DNA from: Anaeramoeba flamelloides
Taxonomy: Eukaryota; Metamonada; Anaeramoebidae
Direction of reading: 5' to 3'
NCBI GenBank assembly: GCA_027625915.1
Contig: JANTQA010000017.1
Coordinates: 186,001-250,000 of the forward strand
DNA length: 64,000 bases
A program made the position numbers and the translations under genes. Shown here in pieces: positions 46,401-58,162 of this stretch. Each line of letters begins with the position of its first letter. Position 1 is the first letter of the stretch. The notes beneath the pieces are model-generated. The model searched no databases. It saw only the letters and a program-made list of their open reading frames with translations, and had not been told where the DNA came from.

Positions 46401-49400
46401 CGGCTTGATATATTCCAAGGGAATCCATTACCACCTATTTTATTTGCTCTTATTTCATATTTTCTTTTATTAAAAATAATACCAATAACTAATCATTGCC
46501 AAATGTTTGCAAATGATTTAATTTTAATTATAAATGGGAATATAAATCAAATAAACAAAAAATTAATTTCAATATATGAAAAAATAACACAATTTAGGTT
46601 AAAAGCTAATAAAGACAAAACAGAAATTCCGAAAATTTTATAAAAAGATTAAATATTTAGGTATTTACTTGGATAAAATTTCTCACATTTAGTATATAAT
46701 CTGAAAAAGGCAAAAGAAACTTATAATAATTATAAACAATTATTTAATAATAATTTATTCACAAATAATTTGAAAAATGACTATTTAAATCGAATTTTAA
46801 TATATTAAGCCAATTAACATATGGTTGAGAAATATATAATTATAAAATAACAACACTAAATTATTTAAATTCTTGGATTAATTCGTGTTTTACTGAAATA
46901 TGTAAAATAAGCAGAAACACTCCAGTTCTTATATATAAAACGGAATTTAAATTCGAAAATTTGATAATTTCAGTAATTAAAAAGAAATTTAAATTCAAAA
47001 ATAAATTAAAAGAATTATCTCTGCGATATCTTGAAAAAATAATAAAATTCAATAAAAGAATCAACAATAAAATCAATTGGAATTCAGAAAATTTAAGGAT
47101 TCTTAAAAAAAGAAATTATGAATTACAATTATAATGAGTTTCTAAATTCTACCAGTTGGAAGTGTAGTTAGGTTTTTTTTTAATTCAAGAAATAAAAAGA
47201 AAATTTTCTTGAAGTTTTCGGTTTATTTCTTGAATTAAAAAAAAACCGCCGTTAGCTTTTCCAGAATTTAAAAGAATTGAGTAAAATCTTTGATTTTTCT
47301 CTATTCTTTTGAATTCTGGAAAATTGCCGTTAGGTTTTCTTGGGTTTTGATGTTTATTTGGAAAATAGATAGATTTAATAAATAAAACAGAAAAACTCAA
47401 GAAAACCTAGGCACTTGACGGCACTTGACGACACTTGACGACACTTTTCGTTAGGTTTTCCAAAATTTAAAAGAATAGAGTAAAAGCAATGATTTTACTC
47501 AATTCTTTGGAATTTTGGAAAACCGCTGTTAGTTTAGCTCGAATTTTCTGTTTATTTGGAAAAGTGACTTTAGGTTTTCTTGAGTTTTCTGTTTTATTTT
47601 AAAAATCGATATATTTTCGTTAGGTTTTTTTGAGTTTTCTATTTATTTAGAAAATCAATAGATTTTCGTTAGGTTTTTTTTACTTTAGAAATAAAATAGA
47701 AAACCTCAAGAAAACCTGGCACTAGACGGTGCTTGGCGGCACTTGATAAGACTCTAATACACTCCACAAGAATATTTTCAAATAATAAAAAACCAAAATT
47801 CTTTATTTGTAACCCAAAAATATTTAAGTTATCCTTCAAGTTCAATAATATTAAAATTCGGGACGTTTACTAATTGCTTAAATAGATATTATTACCTATT
47901 AAAGAAAAATTCAAATCAATTTTGCCCTTTATGTTTAAAATATGAACAGAAAGAAATCATAGAAAATATTGAACATTTTTTATGGGTATGTGCTTTCTAT
48001 GAAAAAGATAGATTAATTTTACACAATAAATTGAAAGAATTAAACTTTAATGGAATAATTTTAAACCAATATAGTTTAAAATTGTTTTCATGAATTAATA
48101 CTCTTACCATTGGGAAAAAAATTTGGGTCATTAAAAAAAATTGGGTCAGTCAAAAATTTGTTTTCGTTTTTTAAATAGTAAATATTAGCAAAATGATTTT
48201 TGATCAAAGTAAAATTTTATGAACAAATCTTACATTTAAGAAAAACCAAGGTCACTATCAATAATAATTTTCAAAGGCAAACTTAAATTGTTGCATTTTA
48301 ACCTTTTAGAATTACTGTGGAACTCTAAAAAACAAAAATTGATTTTTAATTGTCAACTTTACCAAAAATAAGAGAAATATTTAATAGGAAATATTAAAAT
48401 CTATTAATTTAATAAGATATTTATCATTGTTAATGAACGCAAATTTATCACGGTTAATCTTAAATAACCTTTTTAAATCAAATTGAATTATAAAATCTTC
48501 CAATGAAAGATGTTTTTTTCGAAAGAGGTTGTTTTCCACTAATGTTTTACAATCAAAACTTCAAAATACCGAAATATCAAGATTTCAGAAACCATTTAAA
48601 TTCTTAAAATCCCCTTAGACAAACCTTAATTTAAAACGGTTATTAATTTTTGGTCTTCCCAAACAATGATTAACTAGATCTTGGAATGTAATCTAATAAA
48701 AAAAATCAACATTTTTAGTAAAGTTTACAATTAAAAATCAATTTTTGTTTTTTAGAGTTCCACAGTAATTCTATAAGCACAAAATGCAACGAAATAATTT
48801 TGCCTTTGAAAATTATTATTGATAGTGACTTTGGTTTTTCTTAAATGTAAGATTTGTTCATAAAATTTTACTTTGATCAAAAATCATTTTGCTAATATTT
48901 ACTATTTAAAAAACGAAAACAAATTTTTGACTGACCCAATTTTTTTTAATGACCCAAATTTTTTTCACAATGGTTATTTTCCAATTAAAAAATGAAAATT
49001 TTTAGTTCACCTTCCATAATATTTTTCTAGGTCATTTTTTCGAAAAAAACCCGAAGATCTTTACAATATCGTTTAGAAATGATATTTTTAGACAATAAAT
49101 TAAACCTCCTGAGATAACTCAAAGACAAAATTTTTATTCTGCTAATTTGATTGTAACAGTTATAATGAATATTCATTTTAGAAATTGAAATAAAAATTTT
49201 CATTTGTTAATTGGGAAATAACAGTAATTGTGAAATCAAAGATTTTGTGCTTAAATTTCTGAAATGCAATTTAAGTCTAAGTGCAACTAGATGTGTAATT
49301 TACACTTTTTCGATAATTACAAAAAAATAAAAAAACAAAATTAGGTTTTTTTTTTTTTGATTTTTCTCACACACCACATATATTTTTGTCAGTGAAGAAA

Positions 49401-50167
49401 AGACAAAATAGTCGAAAAAGATCGAAAAAAGAAAGAAAAACAAAAAATGATCAAAAAGAAAGATTGTAAATTAAATACCTGAGTCCCAAGTTTAAGTGTG
49501 GTTGCCAAAGAAAATCTTTTTTGATTTTGCTTTTTTCTTAATGAGGACAGATTTGATCCCAATAATTCCATTATTAAATAATTGTGCACTTGGTTTCTTC
49601 CACAACAAATAAACTTTGCTGAAAAACGAGAGTCTGTAATTATTGTTTTGGATTTTAGTGATTTTTGTTCGTTTTTTTTATGGTTGTTATTAATTTGTTG
49701 TTTTCAAAACGAAATTCAAATATGAAGGGAAATGTGTTAGGTTAGGTTAATTCAAATTGGGTTTGAGGTAAAAGGAGAAAGTAAAAGAATTGGAAACGGT
49801 AAATTTCCTTCTTTGTTTCAAACCCAAGAACACCATTTGGTGATTTTGAGAAAAATTGAAGTTTACTTTGTAGTTTTCGAAGAACAGCAACTTCAAGTCT
49901 GAGTGCTCTTTTGTTCCGATCAATCCTTTCCATTTTAACAGCCGCTTTTTGTTGGTTTTCAAGATCATAAACACAAAAAATCTCACCTGGAATGTTTTAA
50001 GGTTAATGTTTTGTTTTGTTTTATTTTGTTTTTATTTCCAAAAGGAACGAAGAGTGATTGAGGAATATTGAAATTATTTAAGAGAAAAAATTAGCCTTAC
50101 CAAAGCCACCTTGTCCAAGTTTATTTAGTAATTTCCATCTTCCTTTTAAAAGAGTTTCAAAAGTCAT
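43457..50167 (-). CDS. TTBK/casein-kinase-1-like protein kinase, 6 exons
   Basis: Exons 50167-50101, 49986-49867, 49618-49479, 44919-44860, 44672-44547 and 43933-43457 (or 43524 if spliced on) join in frame. All introns obey GT...AG. Kinase landmarks: glycine loop LGQGGFGE (residues 17-24), AVKME with Lys40, HRDIKASN with Asp126, DFGLAR with Asp155, GFRGTTRYASINSH, DDLWSLFYLFVEFIKGSLPW. The G-F-RGT-RYAS-N-H and LPW wording is that of the CK1 superfamily, closest to tau-tubulin kinases; worm and protist CK1-like kinases are alternatives. The last exon runs through YGYDENTKYDWE into a Phe-rich hydrophobic tail (stop at 43457); a GTATAT donor at 43523 suggests the tail is really intron and that a further exon was missed. 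Intron 3 (44920-49478) holds a LINE and MITEs. Protein Ser/Thr kinase activity is expected since all catalytic residues are present. Confidence 0.95.
43975..44130. repeat. Right arm of the inverted repeat, in kinase intron 5
   Basis: Reverse complement of 43203-43385, lying inside the intron between kinase exons 5 and 6. Read on the minus strand it gives an open frame (FVKLVDLRNLLLLRNVLKAK) that is a by-product of the repeat and not an exon. Confidence 0.7.
44990..48094 (+). mobile_element. LINE copy (endonuclease, RT, CCHC-like tail), antisense in intron
   Basis: A longer copy of the same LINE type as at 26395. The 3' half of the apurinic-type endonuclease is visible (FILGDFNLND and NPTHHKMIINN), then the RT: NYRPIFINYSLTRLFLKMLY, KFGFRENFDTR, MIDIVKCFDSISFKII (motif A), IFQGNPLPPILFALIS (motif B), MFANDLILIINGN (motif C, with FAND instead of FADD, so the active site is altered), and YLGIYLDK-like thumb sequence. 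After SWKC the frame is interrupted by the module array (47165-47775); a zinc-knuckle-like tail then follows (FCPLCLKYEQKEIIENIEHF, then LWVC). Several stops and shifts make it inactive. The 5' end lacks the endonuclease start. Confidence 0.85.
47165..47775. repeat. Palindromic-module array inside the LINE (copy 5)
   Basis: In order: hairpin TTTTTAATTCAAGAAATAAA/its complement, hairpin TTCCAGAATTTAAAAGAATT / TCTATTCTTTTGAATTCTGG, GTTTATTTGGAAAATAGAT with complement AATAAAACAGAAAAACTC, then four tandem 10-mers of the type CACTTGACGG (47409-47448), a third hairpin of the AATTC type, and three GTTAGGTTTT-TTGAGTTTTC modules, closing with GCACTAGACGGTGCTTGGCG. It is the clearest view of the modular order next to that at 60.2 kb. 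Confidence 0.8.
48107..48973. mobile_element. 867 bp hairpin element with TTA flanks
   Basis: Arms of about 250 bp are nearly exact reverse complements (CCATTG at the tip, then AAATTTGGGTCA, TTTGATCAAAGTAAAATTTT, CTTACATTTAAGAAAAACCA, GAATTACTGTGGAACTCTAA). TTA is duplicated at 48104-48106 and 48974-48976. A 3 bp TTA/TAA target is characteristic of PIF/Harbinger; assignment to that superfamily is inference. It was inserted right at the LINE 3' end. Confidence 0.8.
48974..49222. mobile_element. Small MITE abutting the hairpin element
   Basis: Ends TTATTTTCCAATTAA (left) and the complement of TTATTTCCCAATTAA (right), each followed by ATGAAAATTTTTA-type sequence. It begins at the TTA that also borders the preceding element. 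A partial relative is at about 9234. Confidence 0.6.
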
Positions 50168-52153
50168 TAAAACAAAAGAAAGCAAAAATGGTAAAATTAA
50201 AAAATGAGGTATTAGTTTCAAAGAAATCTTATTGTTTGGATAATTTTTGCAAAACCACATGTACAGTGTTGACAAAAATTATTCCTTTTTAGTGTTTGGA
50301 AGGAATGTATTATATGGGAAAATTAATTGTATAAAAAACTACAATAATCTTTTAAGGACTATCCGATTTTATGTAGTATGATTCCTGAAATTCAATGTGG
50401 TGAATAGAAAAAAAGTTTTTGAAGAATACATTTTAATGGAAATACAAAATAATTACCGATTTGTGGTTTTTTATTAGGATTTTGAAAAATTAACAAAAAC
50501 CATTTATTGATCCAAAAACTTTTTTAAATTCTCGAACAAAACAAGGTACATTTAGACAGCTATTTTTTTTACCTCTTGATTCCCTTACTTTCTACTTCAT
50601 ATCTGAAAGTATAGTCATACCATTGTTAAAAACAATAGAAAATTTGAAAATAAAGTAGAAAATTCAAGATATAATAGGATTTTGGTTTCCAAATCTCCTC
50701 AAGTAACAATTCACTTAGGAATTGTGTCAATTTTTTTGCCGAATTAAACAATTTTTGTAGATAAAATATAAATTTTAAAACAAAACAAGATTTTTTGACT
50801 CATTATTCTTTAAACAAATTAATGTTTTTTTAGCCATGCCCTAATATATATATATATATATCAGATGTTATTTGTGTGATATAGCTGTGTTATCTTATTG
50901 AGAGTTTTGTAACAATTGAAAGAAACTGATTAAAAAATTAATAACCTCATTTATAACAAGTTTTTAAAAAAATGAACAATTTTATAACTATTTTTTTTTG
51001 TTGTAAAAGGCCTTATAAAATTTGTGGCATGTTATATTTGTGCTATATCTATATATATATAACTTAAACTTTTTATTTATATATTTTAAAAGTATATAAT
51101 TCTAGGCAACTAATGATAAGAAAGTGATAGAACTCTAAAAAGGTTTAGGATAGTATTTTAGTCATTGTGGAAAGATTTTGGTAAATCCTTAAGTAATTAT
51201 CAAAAGTTTGAAAATATTCTGATCTTATAATTTCGAATTGAATTTGGATAAAATAAGAAGTATTTTACGAATAAATTTGACTTCAAAAATGTTATTTAAA
51301 GTTATTTTCGAAGTCTTTAACCAATTTTTATACAAACTGTTTAATCTCATAAATAGCAAAAAGATAGCCCCAATCAAGGATTTATTACAAAATAAAATTA
51401 ATTTGGTTCAAGTAGCCCAATTATTTAATCAATAGACTACAAAGATCAAATTCCTTCACTTTTCCTTAGACATTAGAAATTGAATGAATGTTCTTTTTTT
51501 TTTTTGTTTAAAAAAGATGCCTAAAATCAAACATGTTTTGTATTTTTTGGTTCGAAGAAAACAATCTCATTTTTTTTTTTTAATAAATTGTTTGGCCTAT
51601 TTTTTCTTTGTAAAAAGAGAGAAAAGACTATTTATAGAAGAATTTCAAAAGGAGAAGAAAATACATTTACAAATTTTGAAAAAAAAAAAAAAAATCATTT
51701 TTTTTTACTATGTAAAGTCAAGAAATTTTTATGGAATAATTCAAATTCATTTACTGTTAAGAACATATATGTATTGGGTTTTTCTGCTCGGTTAGCTTGG
51801 AATTTTCTTCACAAAAATGAAATAAAAGTGGGGGTAGAGACTTGTTGATAACTTTGACGATCTTGTTTGTCTCTTGGGATTACAAACCAAGTTTTGTCCC
51901 CATTGGATAAAAATGTTTAATTTGATTTTGATGTTTTTGAATGACCCCATTGGGAGAATGAGATCCTTTGAAGAATAAATTCTTTAAAGTGTCGTTGAAA
52001 AATAACTATTTAGTTGTTTTGGTTTTATTTGTTTTTTCTTATTTTTTCATTGTTAAGTTAAATCCCAAGTTACTAAACAAATAACACCTCATGTTGTTTC
52101 ATTTGTTAAACAATCACACTTTAGAATTCCTCGTTACGGATCCCATTCCAGAC
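50168..52153. other. Intergenic, no gene recognised
   Basis: The kinase 5' flank followed by AT-rich sequence with (TA)n tracts at 50845 and 51048. Plus-strand frames at 51238-51435 and 51484-51795 are Phe/Lys/Ile-rich and show no domain. The part from about 51840 to 52160 has higher complexity (for example TTTGTCTCTTGGGATTACAA) but stops in all frames. Confidence 0.35.
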
Positions 52154-52432
52154 TCATAACAAGAAGTTTTTCTGGTACGAATGTGATATTAATCGTTGTT
52201 CTTGAAACTCTTCAATATCATCTGATATTAATTTAAACAATATGATATTCCTCATTATTCCAGGCCTAACTCGTAACATAAAAAAGTGATTGTTTCGAAA
52301 TTGAATCAATAAACGATTGTATATAAAATAAAACATGTTATGCAATATGATATAAATTATGGATATTGAAAAACAATCAATAATAATAATAATAATAATA
52401 CATAATACATCTTTATAAAATTGTTTCACCAC
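52154..52432 (-). other. Unassigned open frame, possible gene remnant
   Basis: A 92-codon minus-strand frame whose second half (LRVRPGIMRNIILFKLISDD, then IEEFQEQRLISHSYQKNFLL) looks protein-like, while its first half is Ile/Phe-rich simple sequence. I do not recognise it. It could be part of an exon, an element relic or chance. Confidence 0.25.
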
Positions 52433-53949
52433 TAAAAAATTTGATAGAAAACCGTTTCTAAATTATAAAATTATCATTAATAATTTTTTTTTTTGAACAG
52501 ATTGGAATTATGTATTTTTAATTTTATTTTTGTTTTTAAACATTTTTATACTAAAAAATTTATTTAAAAATTTGAAATATAATAAATTACTGAAAATTAT
52601 AACACCCTAGAAAAATGTTTTTATTATTTTTTTATTCAAAAAATTATAATTTAAACAAAATTTTTATTATAAAGATTCTATCTGATTGTTTTTTTAAAAA
52701 ATATTAGGGATAAAACACGATTAGTCAATCAAAAATTTGGATAGTACTTAAAAGAAAAAGTTTCTTCTTAATGCCTGATCAAAAAAAAAATTATTTTATC
52801 TGTGTTTTGTTGAAGCAATTTAAAAATATTTTTTATTCAAATGGCCCCAGTTTCTAATTGGTTGAAAATACTGGTGTCTAAAGAGCTTGAATTGATATAA
52901 GAAGGAAGTATTTTTTTTTTTGTAAATTTGAAAAATGAAGTCTATTTTTTCACTGATTTTTTGGATTTTTTTTATTTTTTGGATTTTTTTTATTCTATTA
53001 AAATTCATATAATTTTTTTTTGTATTTCAGAATCAATAGTAAATTGGTAAAAACATGTTTTTCTAATATTATTGAAATGGTAATAATGATTGTAGAGAAA
53101 TGATCTTTATTTCGAATAAGATTTTATTTGATCTTCAATAAAAGATCAAAATGATAATAGTAGTATTTCCAAATATAAAATAAGAATCTTCGTTTTTCAA
53201 TTATTAAGGAATTATATTGATTTTCTAGTTTTTATTTTATATGTGTAGATATCATCTATTCTTTGATTTATATATATATTTTTTATTTCTTATTTATTCT
53301 TTAAATTTCAATTATTAAAAAATGTTGATATTTGAAAAAATGCTGGGCTCTTTTGACTGAAAAAAGTTTATATCATCCAGAAATTTTAATTTTCTACTAT
53401 TTTTAAGGTGATAGTAAACGAAAAAAAATATTACAGGAAAATTCAAAGAAAAATCAAAAAAAAAAGATTAGTATATTTTGAAATTGAAAAAAAATTATTA
53501 CACCAATACATGGCATATTTTATATACTATGTTCAAAAATTAATTATTAATTTTTAAATATTTTAATAAATTTTTATGTTCTTAGAAATGTTCAAAATTC
53601 AATCTGTTATTATAAATTATTCAGAAAAATAATATTTTTAAAACTCAAAATGTCACAAATTATCTACACAGATAATATATGTTATGAACAAAGATAAATC
53701 AAAATATATAAATTGTGCTCAATGAAAAAATGAATAGATATAATTTGAGATTTGGAAATTTTTCACTGGAACTGTCCAGCTTATGAAAATAATAGTAAAA
53801 TATAGATATCTGAATTAAAAAAAATTGATATATCTAATATATTAAAAAAATAATATTATTATTGTATTTAATATTAAAAAAAAAATCGCTATGTTCATTC
53901 TCTCGAGTGGGTAATAAAATTATTTTTGAATCTTTAAAATAATGTTACA
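52433..53949. repeat. Intergenic with dispersed repeat copy
   Basis: About 53030-53370 (AATCAATAGTAAATTGGTAA, GATCTTCAATAAAAGATCAA, TTGATATTTGAAAAAATG, then CTTTTGACTGAAAAAAG) is a diverged copy of about 42170-42650. The rest is AT-rich. Confidence 0.5.
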
Positions 53950-54580
53950 ATAAAAAATTTGTATTCTGTCAAGTGTCGTAGAGTGTTTTAGAGTGCTTAG
54001 GTTTTTTTTTTATTTTTCGAAATAAAAAAGAAAATTTAAGAAATTTCCAGTTCAGAGCTTAAATTAAAAAAAAAACCTAAAGTGTTTTTCTTGAGATTTT
54101 CTATTTTATTTCTGAATTTTTAGAGGTTTTCTCATGGTCTTCTGTTTTATCTGTAATTAGATACCAACGTTTTATTGGGTTTTCTGTTTTATCAATAAAC
54201 TGTTCTTGGTTTTTTTTTAGGTTTTTTTGAGGTTTTCCATTTTATTTGTCAAGTGCTCTAGGTTTTTCTTGAGATTTTCTATTTTATTTCTGAATTTTAG
54301 AGGTTTTCTCAAGGTCTTCTGTTTTATCTGTCATTGGATACCAACGTTTTCTTGAGTTTTGTGTTTTATCTATTAAGTGTTCTAGGTTTTTTTGAGGTTT
54401 TCTATTTTATTTGTGAAGTGTTCTAGGGTTTTTTAAGGTTGTCCATAAAAAAGAGACAACTCCAAAAAACCTATTGAAAATCTATTAATTTTTCAAATAA
54501 CCAAAAAACCCAAAAAAAAACCTTAAGAAAATCAAGATATTTCCCAAATAAATGGAAAGACTCAAGAAAACCATATGCCG
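53950..54580. repeat. Palindromic-module array (copy 6)
   Basis: Starts with GTCAAGTGTCGTAGAGTG at about 53969 and then repeats modules TTGAGATTTTCTATTTTATT (twice), GAGGTTTTCTCAAGG-type words, TCTGTTTTATCTGTAATT-type words (several) and AAGTGTTCTAGG (three times). It is poorer in the AATTC hairpin and richer in the TCTATTTTATTT module than copies 5 and 7. Confidence 0.7.
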
Positions 54581-55497
54581 ATAATTTTTAAATGATCAAA
54601 TTTTGAAAAAAATGTCTATTGGGAAATTATTTGTACAATATTTTATTCAATTATTGAAAATATATCTGTATTTATATATTTAATTCCAAGAAATCATTTT
54701 TTTTTCCCATTCTAAAAGTCAAGGCAAAAATTTAAGGAATATTTAGATGTTATAAGGGTTAGTGCTATCAGAAAATTTTATGTTTTTAAAATATTTTATA
54801 TGTTATGGTAAATTATTATAAGTTCCAGGTGTTCAAATGGTTTATAAATTTACATTTATAAATATTAATTATAAACTAAAATATTGGATTTTTTGCTAGA
54901 TTTCAAAATTTAAATATATAATTTTTTTGAAATTTTTATATTTTTTTAATTGGAAAAGTAAAAAATAAATCAAAATAATTGCATTTTGGTTGTAATAATA
55001 TGTCTTTAGAACTCCCAAAAGTGTCTATATTTTGTGGTTTTTTTAATATCATGATTTTTCAATAATTGTTTCAATGGAAACTGAAAGATCTATTATCCTT
55101 GTCTCCTTTTTATCAAACTACTTGAATTATCAATATATTTACAACATGTTAAAATTATTTATAAAAATATCTTGGAATTACTTCATTAACTTTTTTTAAA
55201 AAACAAAAAAAAATTTAACAACTAATCTATAGCCAGGAGACAAATTTAAGTATGGTAATTTTCATTGGTAAGTTTGGAGGTATTATGATTAAAAATAATT
55301 TTCTCACGAGAAAAAAAAATTCTGTAATTTTAAAGTGACTAACAACAAGCAAAAACTAACCTACGTTTGAAGTGCTTTCAATGCCTAAAATCAACTATAA
55401 AAAATTAGTACATTTTTAGAAAAGGAACAAAGAGGGACACTCAATTTCCAATTTGAATGATTATGGATTATAATTTTGAACACAAGATGTTGATTTT
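54581..55497. other. Intergenic, no gene recognised
   Basis: AT-rich sequence without open frames, RNA-gene signatures or clear inverted repeats. Confidence 0.35.
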
Positions 55498-56418
55498 GAC
55501 GTTTTGTGCTTTAATCTTTTTTGAGAATTCTAAGAATTTTTTTCCTATTTTTTGGGGGGTGTTTGAAATATTCCCGAAAATACCCCAAAATCGAAAATAC
55601 ATAAAGATTGTTTGACCTTTTAAAAAGCACTTTTTGGACAACTCCTACGAAATTGTAGTCTCAATATACCCAGTTTAACAGTAAAATAACAATTTTACCA
55701 CAAGATAAAATATATTTTTTGAATTTTCTACTTCAAATAACCCTGAAGCGCTTTTAAGTATATTTGAGAAATTTTTCGGAACTTATTAGGTAGAGTGTAA
55801 ATATATGCTGTGGTATAGGCTGATTTAGGTTCGAATGGGTTGTGTTAGGTTCGGCATTGTGTGTGTTGGGATGGGTTAGATTAAACCAATTTCTTTTATC
55901 TTGAATGGAAAGTTAAATAAGATTTGGCTTGGGTTTCCTTGTGTAGGGTATATGTATGTGTACGATTAGATATTACTTTGTTATTTTTAGATTATATTTA
56001 AGATGACAAAATTATTACTAATGATATACATTTAGAAATTTTCTTTACAAGTACATTTTGTATCTCATTTGTTAATACCACATTGAGATGATCAGAAATA
56101 TCACTGTTTTCATAGATACCAATTCCTTTTACACATTATAAGTTGAGTACTTTTCCCAAAATTTTCATTTTTTAAATGGTATATTTTCAACCAAAAAAAT
56201 ATACTATAATAAAAGAACAATTTTAATGTTAAACAGAGTATATTTACCCTACAATATCTTAGGAGTTTTCCAAAAAGTGATTTTTGGAGGTTCGAAAATT
56301 TTTGACTATTTTCGATTTTTGGGTATTTTCAGGAATATTTGATCGATTCAATTTTTTTGATTCTCAAATGGCTTATTATTTTCTCAAGAATCGAACAAAA
56401 GCATAACTTTGTCTAAAT
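55498..56418. mobile_element. Inverted-repeat element (~0.9 kb)
   Basis: The left arm (about 55550-55690: GAAATATTCCCGAAAATACC, CAAAATCGAAAATA, CACTTTTTGGACAACTCCTA) pairs with the right arm (about 56215-56350: TAGGAGTTTTCCAAAAAGTG, TATTTTCGATTTTTGGGTAT). Arms are about 130-180 bp with roughly 80% identity by eye. Outer ends are not sharply defined. The centre (55790-55960) is unusually G-rich on the plus strand (GGGTTGTGTTAGGTTCGG). Confidence 0.6.
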
Positions 56419-56982
56419 ATAGAGAGTTGCAAAAAAAAATCTATATTAGATTAAATTGAATAAAATTGAGTGTATACTTAAAGAAAGCTATTTGTTTTAA
56501 ATTGAAAAAATTAAACCCTTTGGAAATTTAAAAAAAGAACCAAGTAATTTTTTTGAATTTGTAAGGTTTTTTAAACTTTTTTTTTTTAAAATTAGAATTT
56601 TTTTCCAATGAGAACCTCTGAAATATTCTTTTTGCTTTATTGAGTGATTGTCAACCAAAAAAATTAAAATTTGACAATACCCTTTCTAGGTTTCAAATCA
56701 TTTCTTGAATATGAAGCAAATATTCGTAAATGACTAGACCTGTACAATCTGAATTTTTATGATTTCACCCTTTAAATTTGTTTTGAAACGCGAGTTTTTT
56801 TTTTTTTACTAATCCAAGGATTATTTGATATTGTATTGATCACCATAAGAATTATTTGAGCAAAATATTCTGAGTCATTGGTGTTTTGGAGTTGTAAAGC
56901 CAGTTTCAATTTTAACAATCAAAATTTAAATTAAAATTAAGACATAAAAAAAATTACAAATTTAAAAAGAAATTTCTAATTA

Positions 56983-57439
56983 CTATTGAGAGAAAAATTT
57001 TGGACAGAGAAAAATAGTTGGACAGCAATTTTAATTGGGAACATTACTGAAAATGATTTTTAATTTCTTTCGTTTGTGAAATAACTAAAGAAAATAACAA
57101 TAATCTACTTTTTAGAATTACAATTAATGTAATTCTACCTTTTCAAAACCTTATCCCTTTACTCTAAAGCAAGTTTAAAAATTACCATTTTCAGAATTAA
57201 TAGTAAACTTTACTCGAACTTGGATTTTTGTTAAAATAGCATGATCTACTTTAGTTATCAACCATTCAAATGAGTATTCGACACACACCACAGATTAATG
57301 AACTTGTAACACCTTTAAACCCGGATTTATATCAAAGTTACCAAGTTATCAATAGGATTTGATTTTCAATTTTATTAATGTTCCGAATTAAAAATGGTGT
57401 CCAACCATTTTTCTCTGTCCAACATTTTTCTCTCAACAG
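56983..57439. mobile_element. 457 bp TTA-flanked MITE
   Basis: Ends CTATTGAGAGAAAAATTTTG (left) and the complement of CTGTTGAGAGAAAAATGTTG (right), followed on both sides by GACAGAGAAAAAT and GTTGGACA words. TTA is duplicated at 56980-56982 and 57440-57442, pointing to a PIF/Harbinger-type origin (inference). Confidence 0.8.
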
Positions 57440-57706
57440 TTAATGTAAAAAATTTTTGATTCAAAACAATTCAGAATTTTGGTCTTTAATGTGTGGGTTT
57501 TTTGATGCTTAAATTATTGTTGATAGATTGTTCCCGATAAGGAGTAAAGGTGGTAGTATAATTTGAGATCAATACCAACCTACTTTATTTTTCAACCAAC
57601 TCACAGCAAATATTAATCCCTCGAAGAGTTTAAAATTTTCAAAGATCTTTCAAATCATTCTTTGTACAAGGAACAAAAATTCTTTTCAAATTATTTTTCA
57701 GTCATA

Positions 57707-58103
57707 CACCTTTGTAAAAATGATTTCTTTATTTTTCATTTTTTGTTTATAAAATTGTAATTTTTAATTAAAAGTGATACTTTTTCAATGTACCCCCAAT
57801 GTCCAAGAAACTTTATAATATTTTTGATCATGAAAATGACAACAAATTCTCTTATAATAAATGAAGGGAGATGTTTGGGTCTACTTCGATTTTGGAAAAA
57901 TTATTTTCAATTTTCTCTTTACATTTCTACTCCAGATCATCTACCTTTCTTTATGGAATCCAATAGAATGTTACAAAGTACACAAATATACTGTCCGGAT
58001 TCCTTGACCCTTGGGGGTATACTGGAAAAGTATCACTTCTAATTAAAAATTACAATTTTATCAACAAAAAATGTAAAATTTTGAAATTATTTTTACACAG
58101 GTG
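57707..58103. mobile_element. 397 bp TA-flanked MITE
   Basis: Ends CACCTTTGTAAAAATGATTT (left) and CACCTGTGTAAAAATAATTT (right, minus strand), with TA on both sides. The arms of about 100 bp share TTTTTAATTA, AGTGATACTTTT and TACCCCCAA. The plus-strand frame at 57788-58042 lies wholly within the element and its first part is arm sequence, so I do not call it a gene. Confidence 0.8.
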
Positions 58104-58162
58104 TATTGCAATTTGTGTTTCCTTAAATCGATTTCTGATTTGAGTCAAAGAAACTCGAAAAG

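Larger units (their letters stand above)
44920..49478 (-). other. Giant intron 3 of the TTBK-like kinase gene
   Basis: A 4559 bp intron (GTATTT...CTTAG on the minus strand) loaded on the plus strand with a LINE (44990-48094) that itself contains a palindromic-module array (47165-47775), and two adjoining MITEs (48107-48973 and 48974-49222). Kinase coding sequence is continuous across it (KLGTQ|MISAIEDVHEVGFIHRDIK). Confidence 0.85.

Noticed and set aside
47409-47448. CRISPR-like tandem repeat (CACTTGACGG units)
   Set aside because: Direct 10-mers without spacers, part of the module-array linker; the host is eukaryotic.
51484-51795. 103-codon plus-strand frame
   Set aside because: Composition (Phe, Lys, Ile) follows homopolymer runs, and no family is recognisable.
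57788-58042. 84-codon plus-strand frame
   Set aside because: Lies entirely within an inverted-repeat MITE and begins in its arm; no domain.
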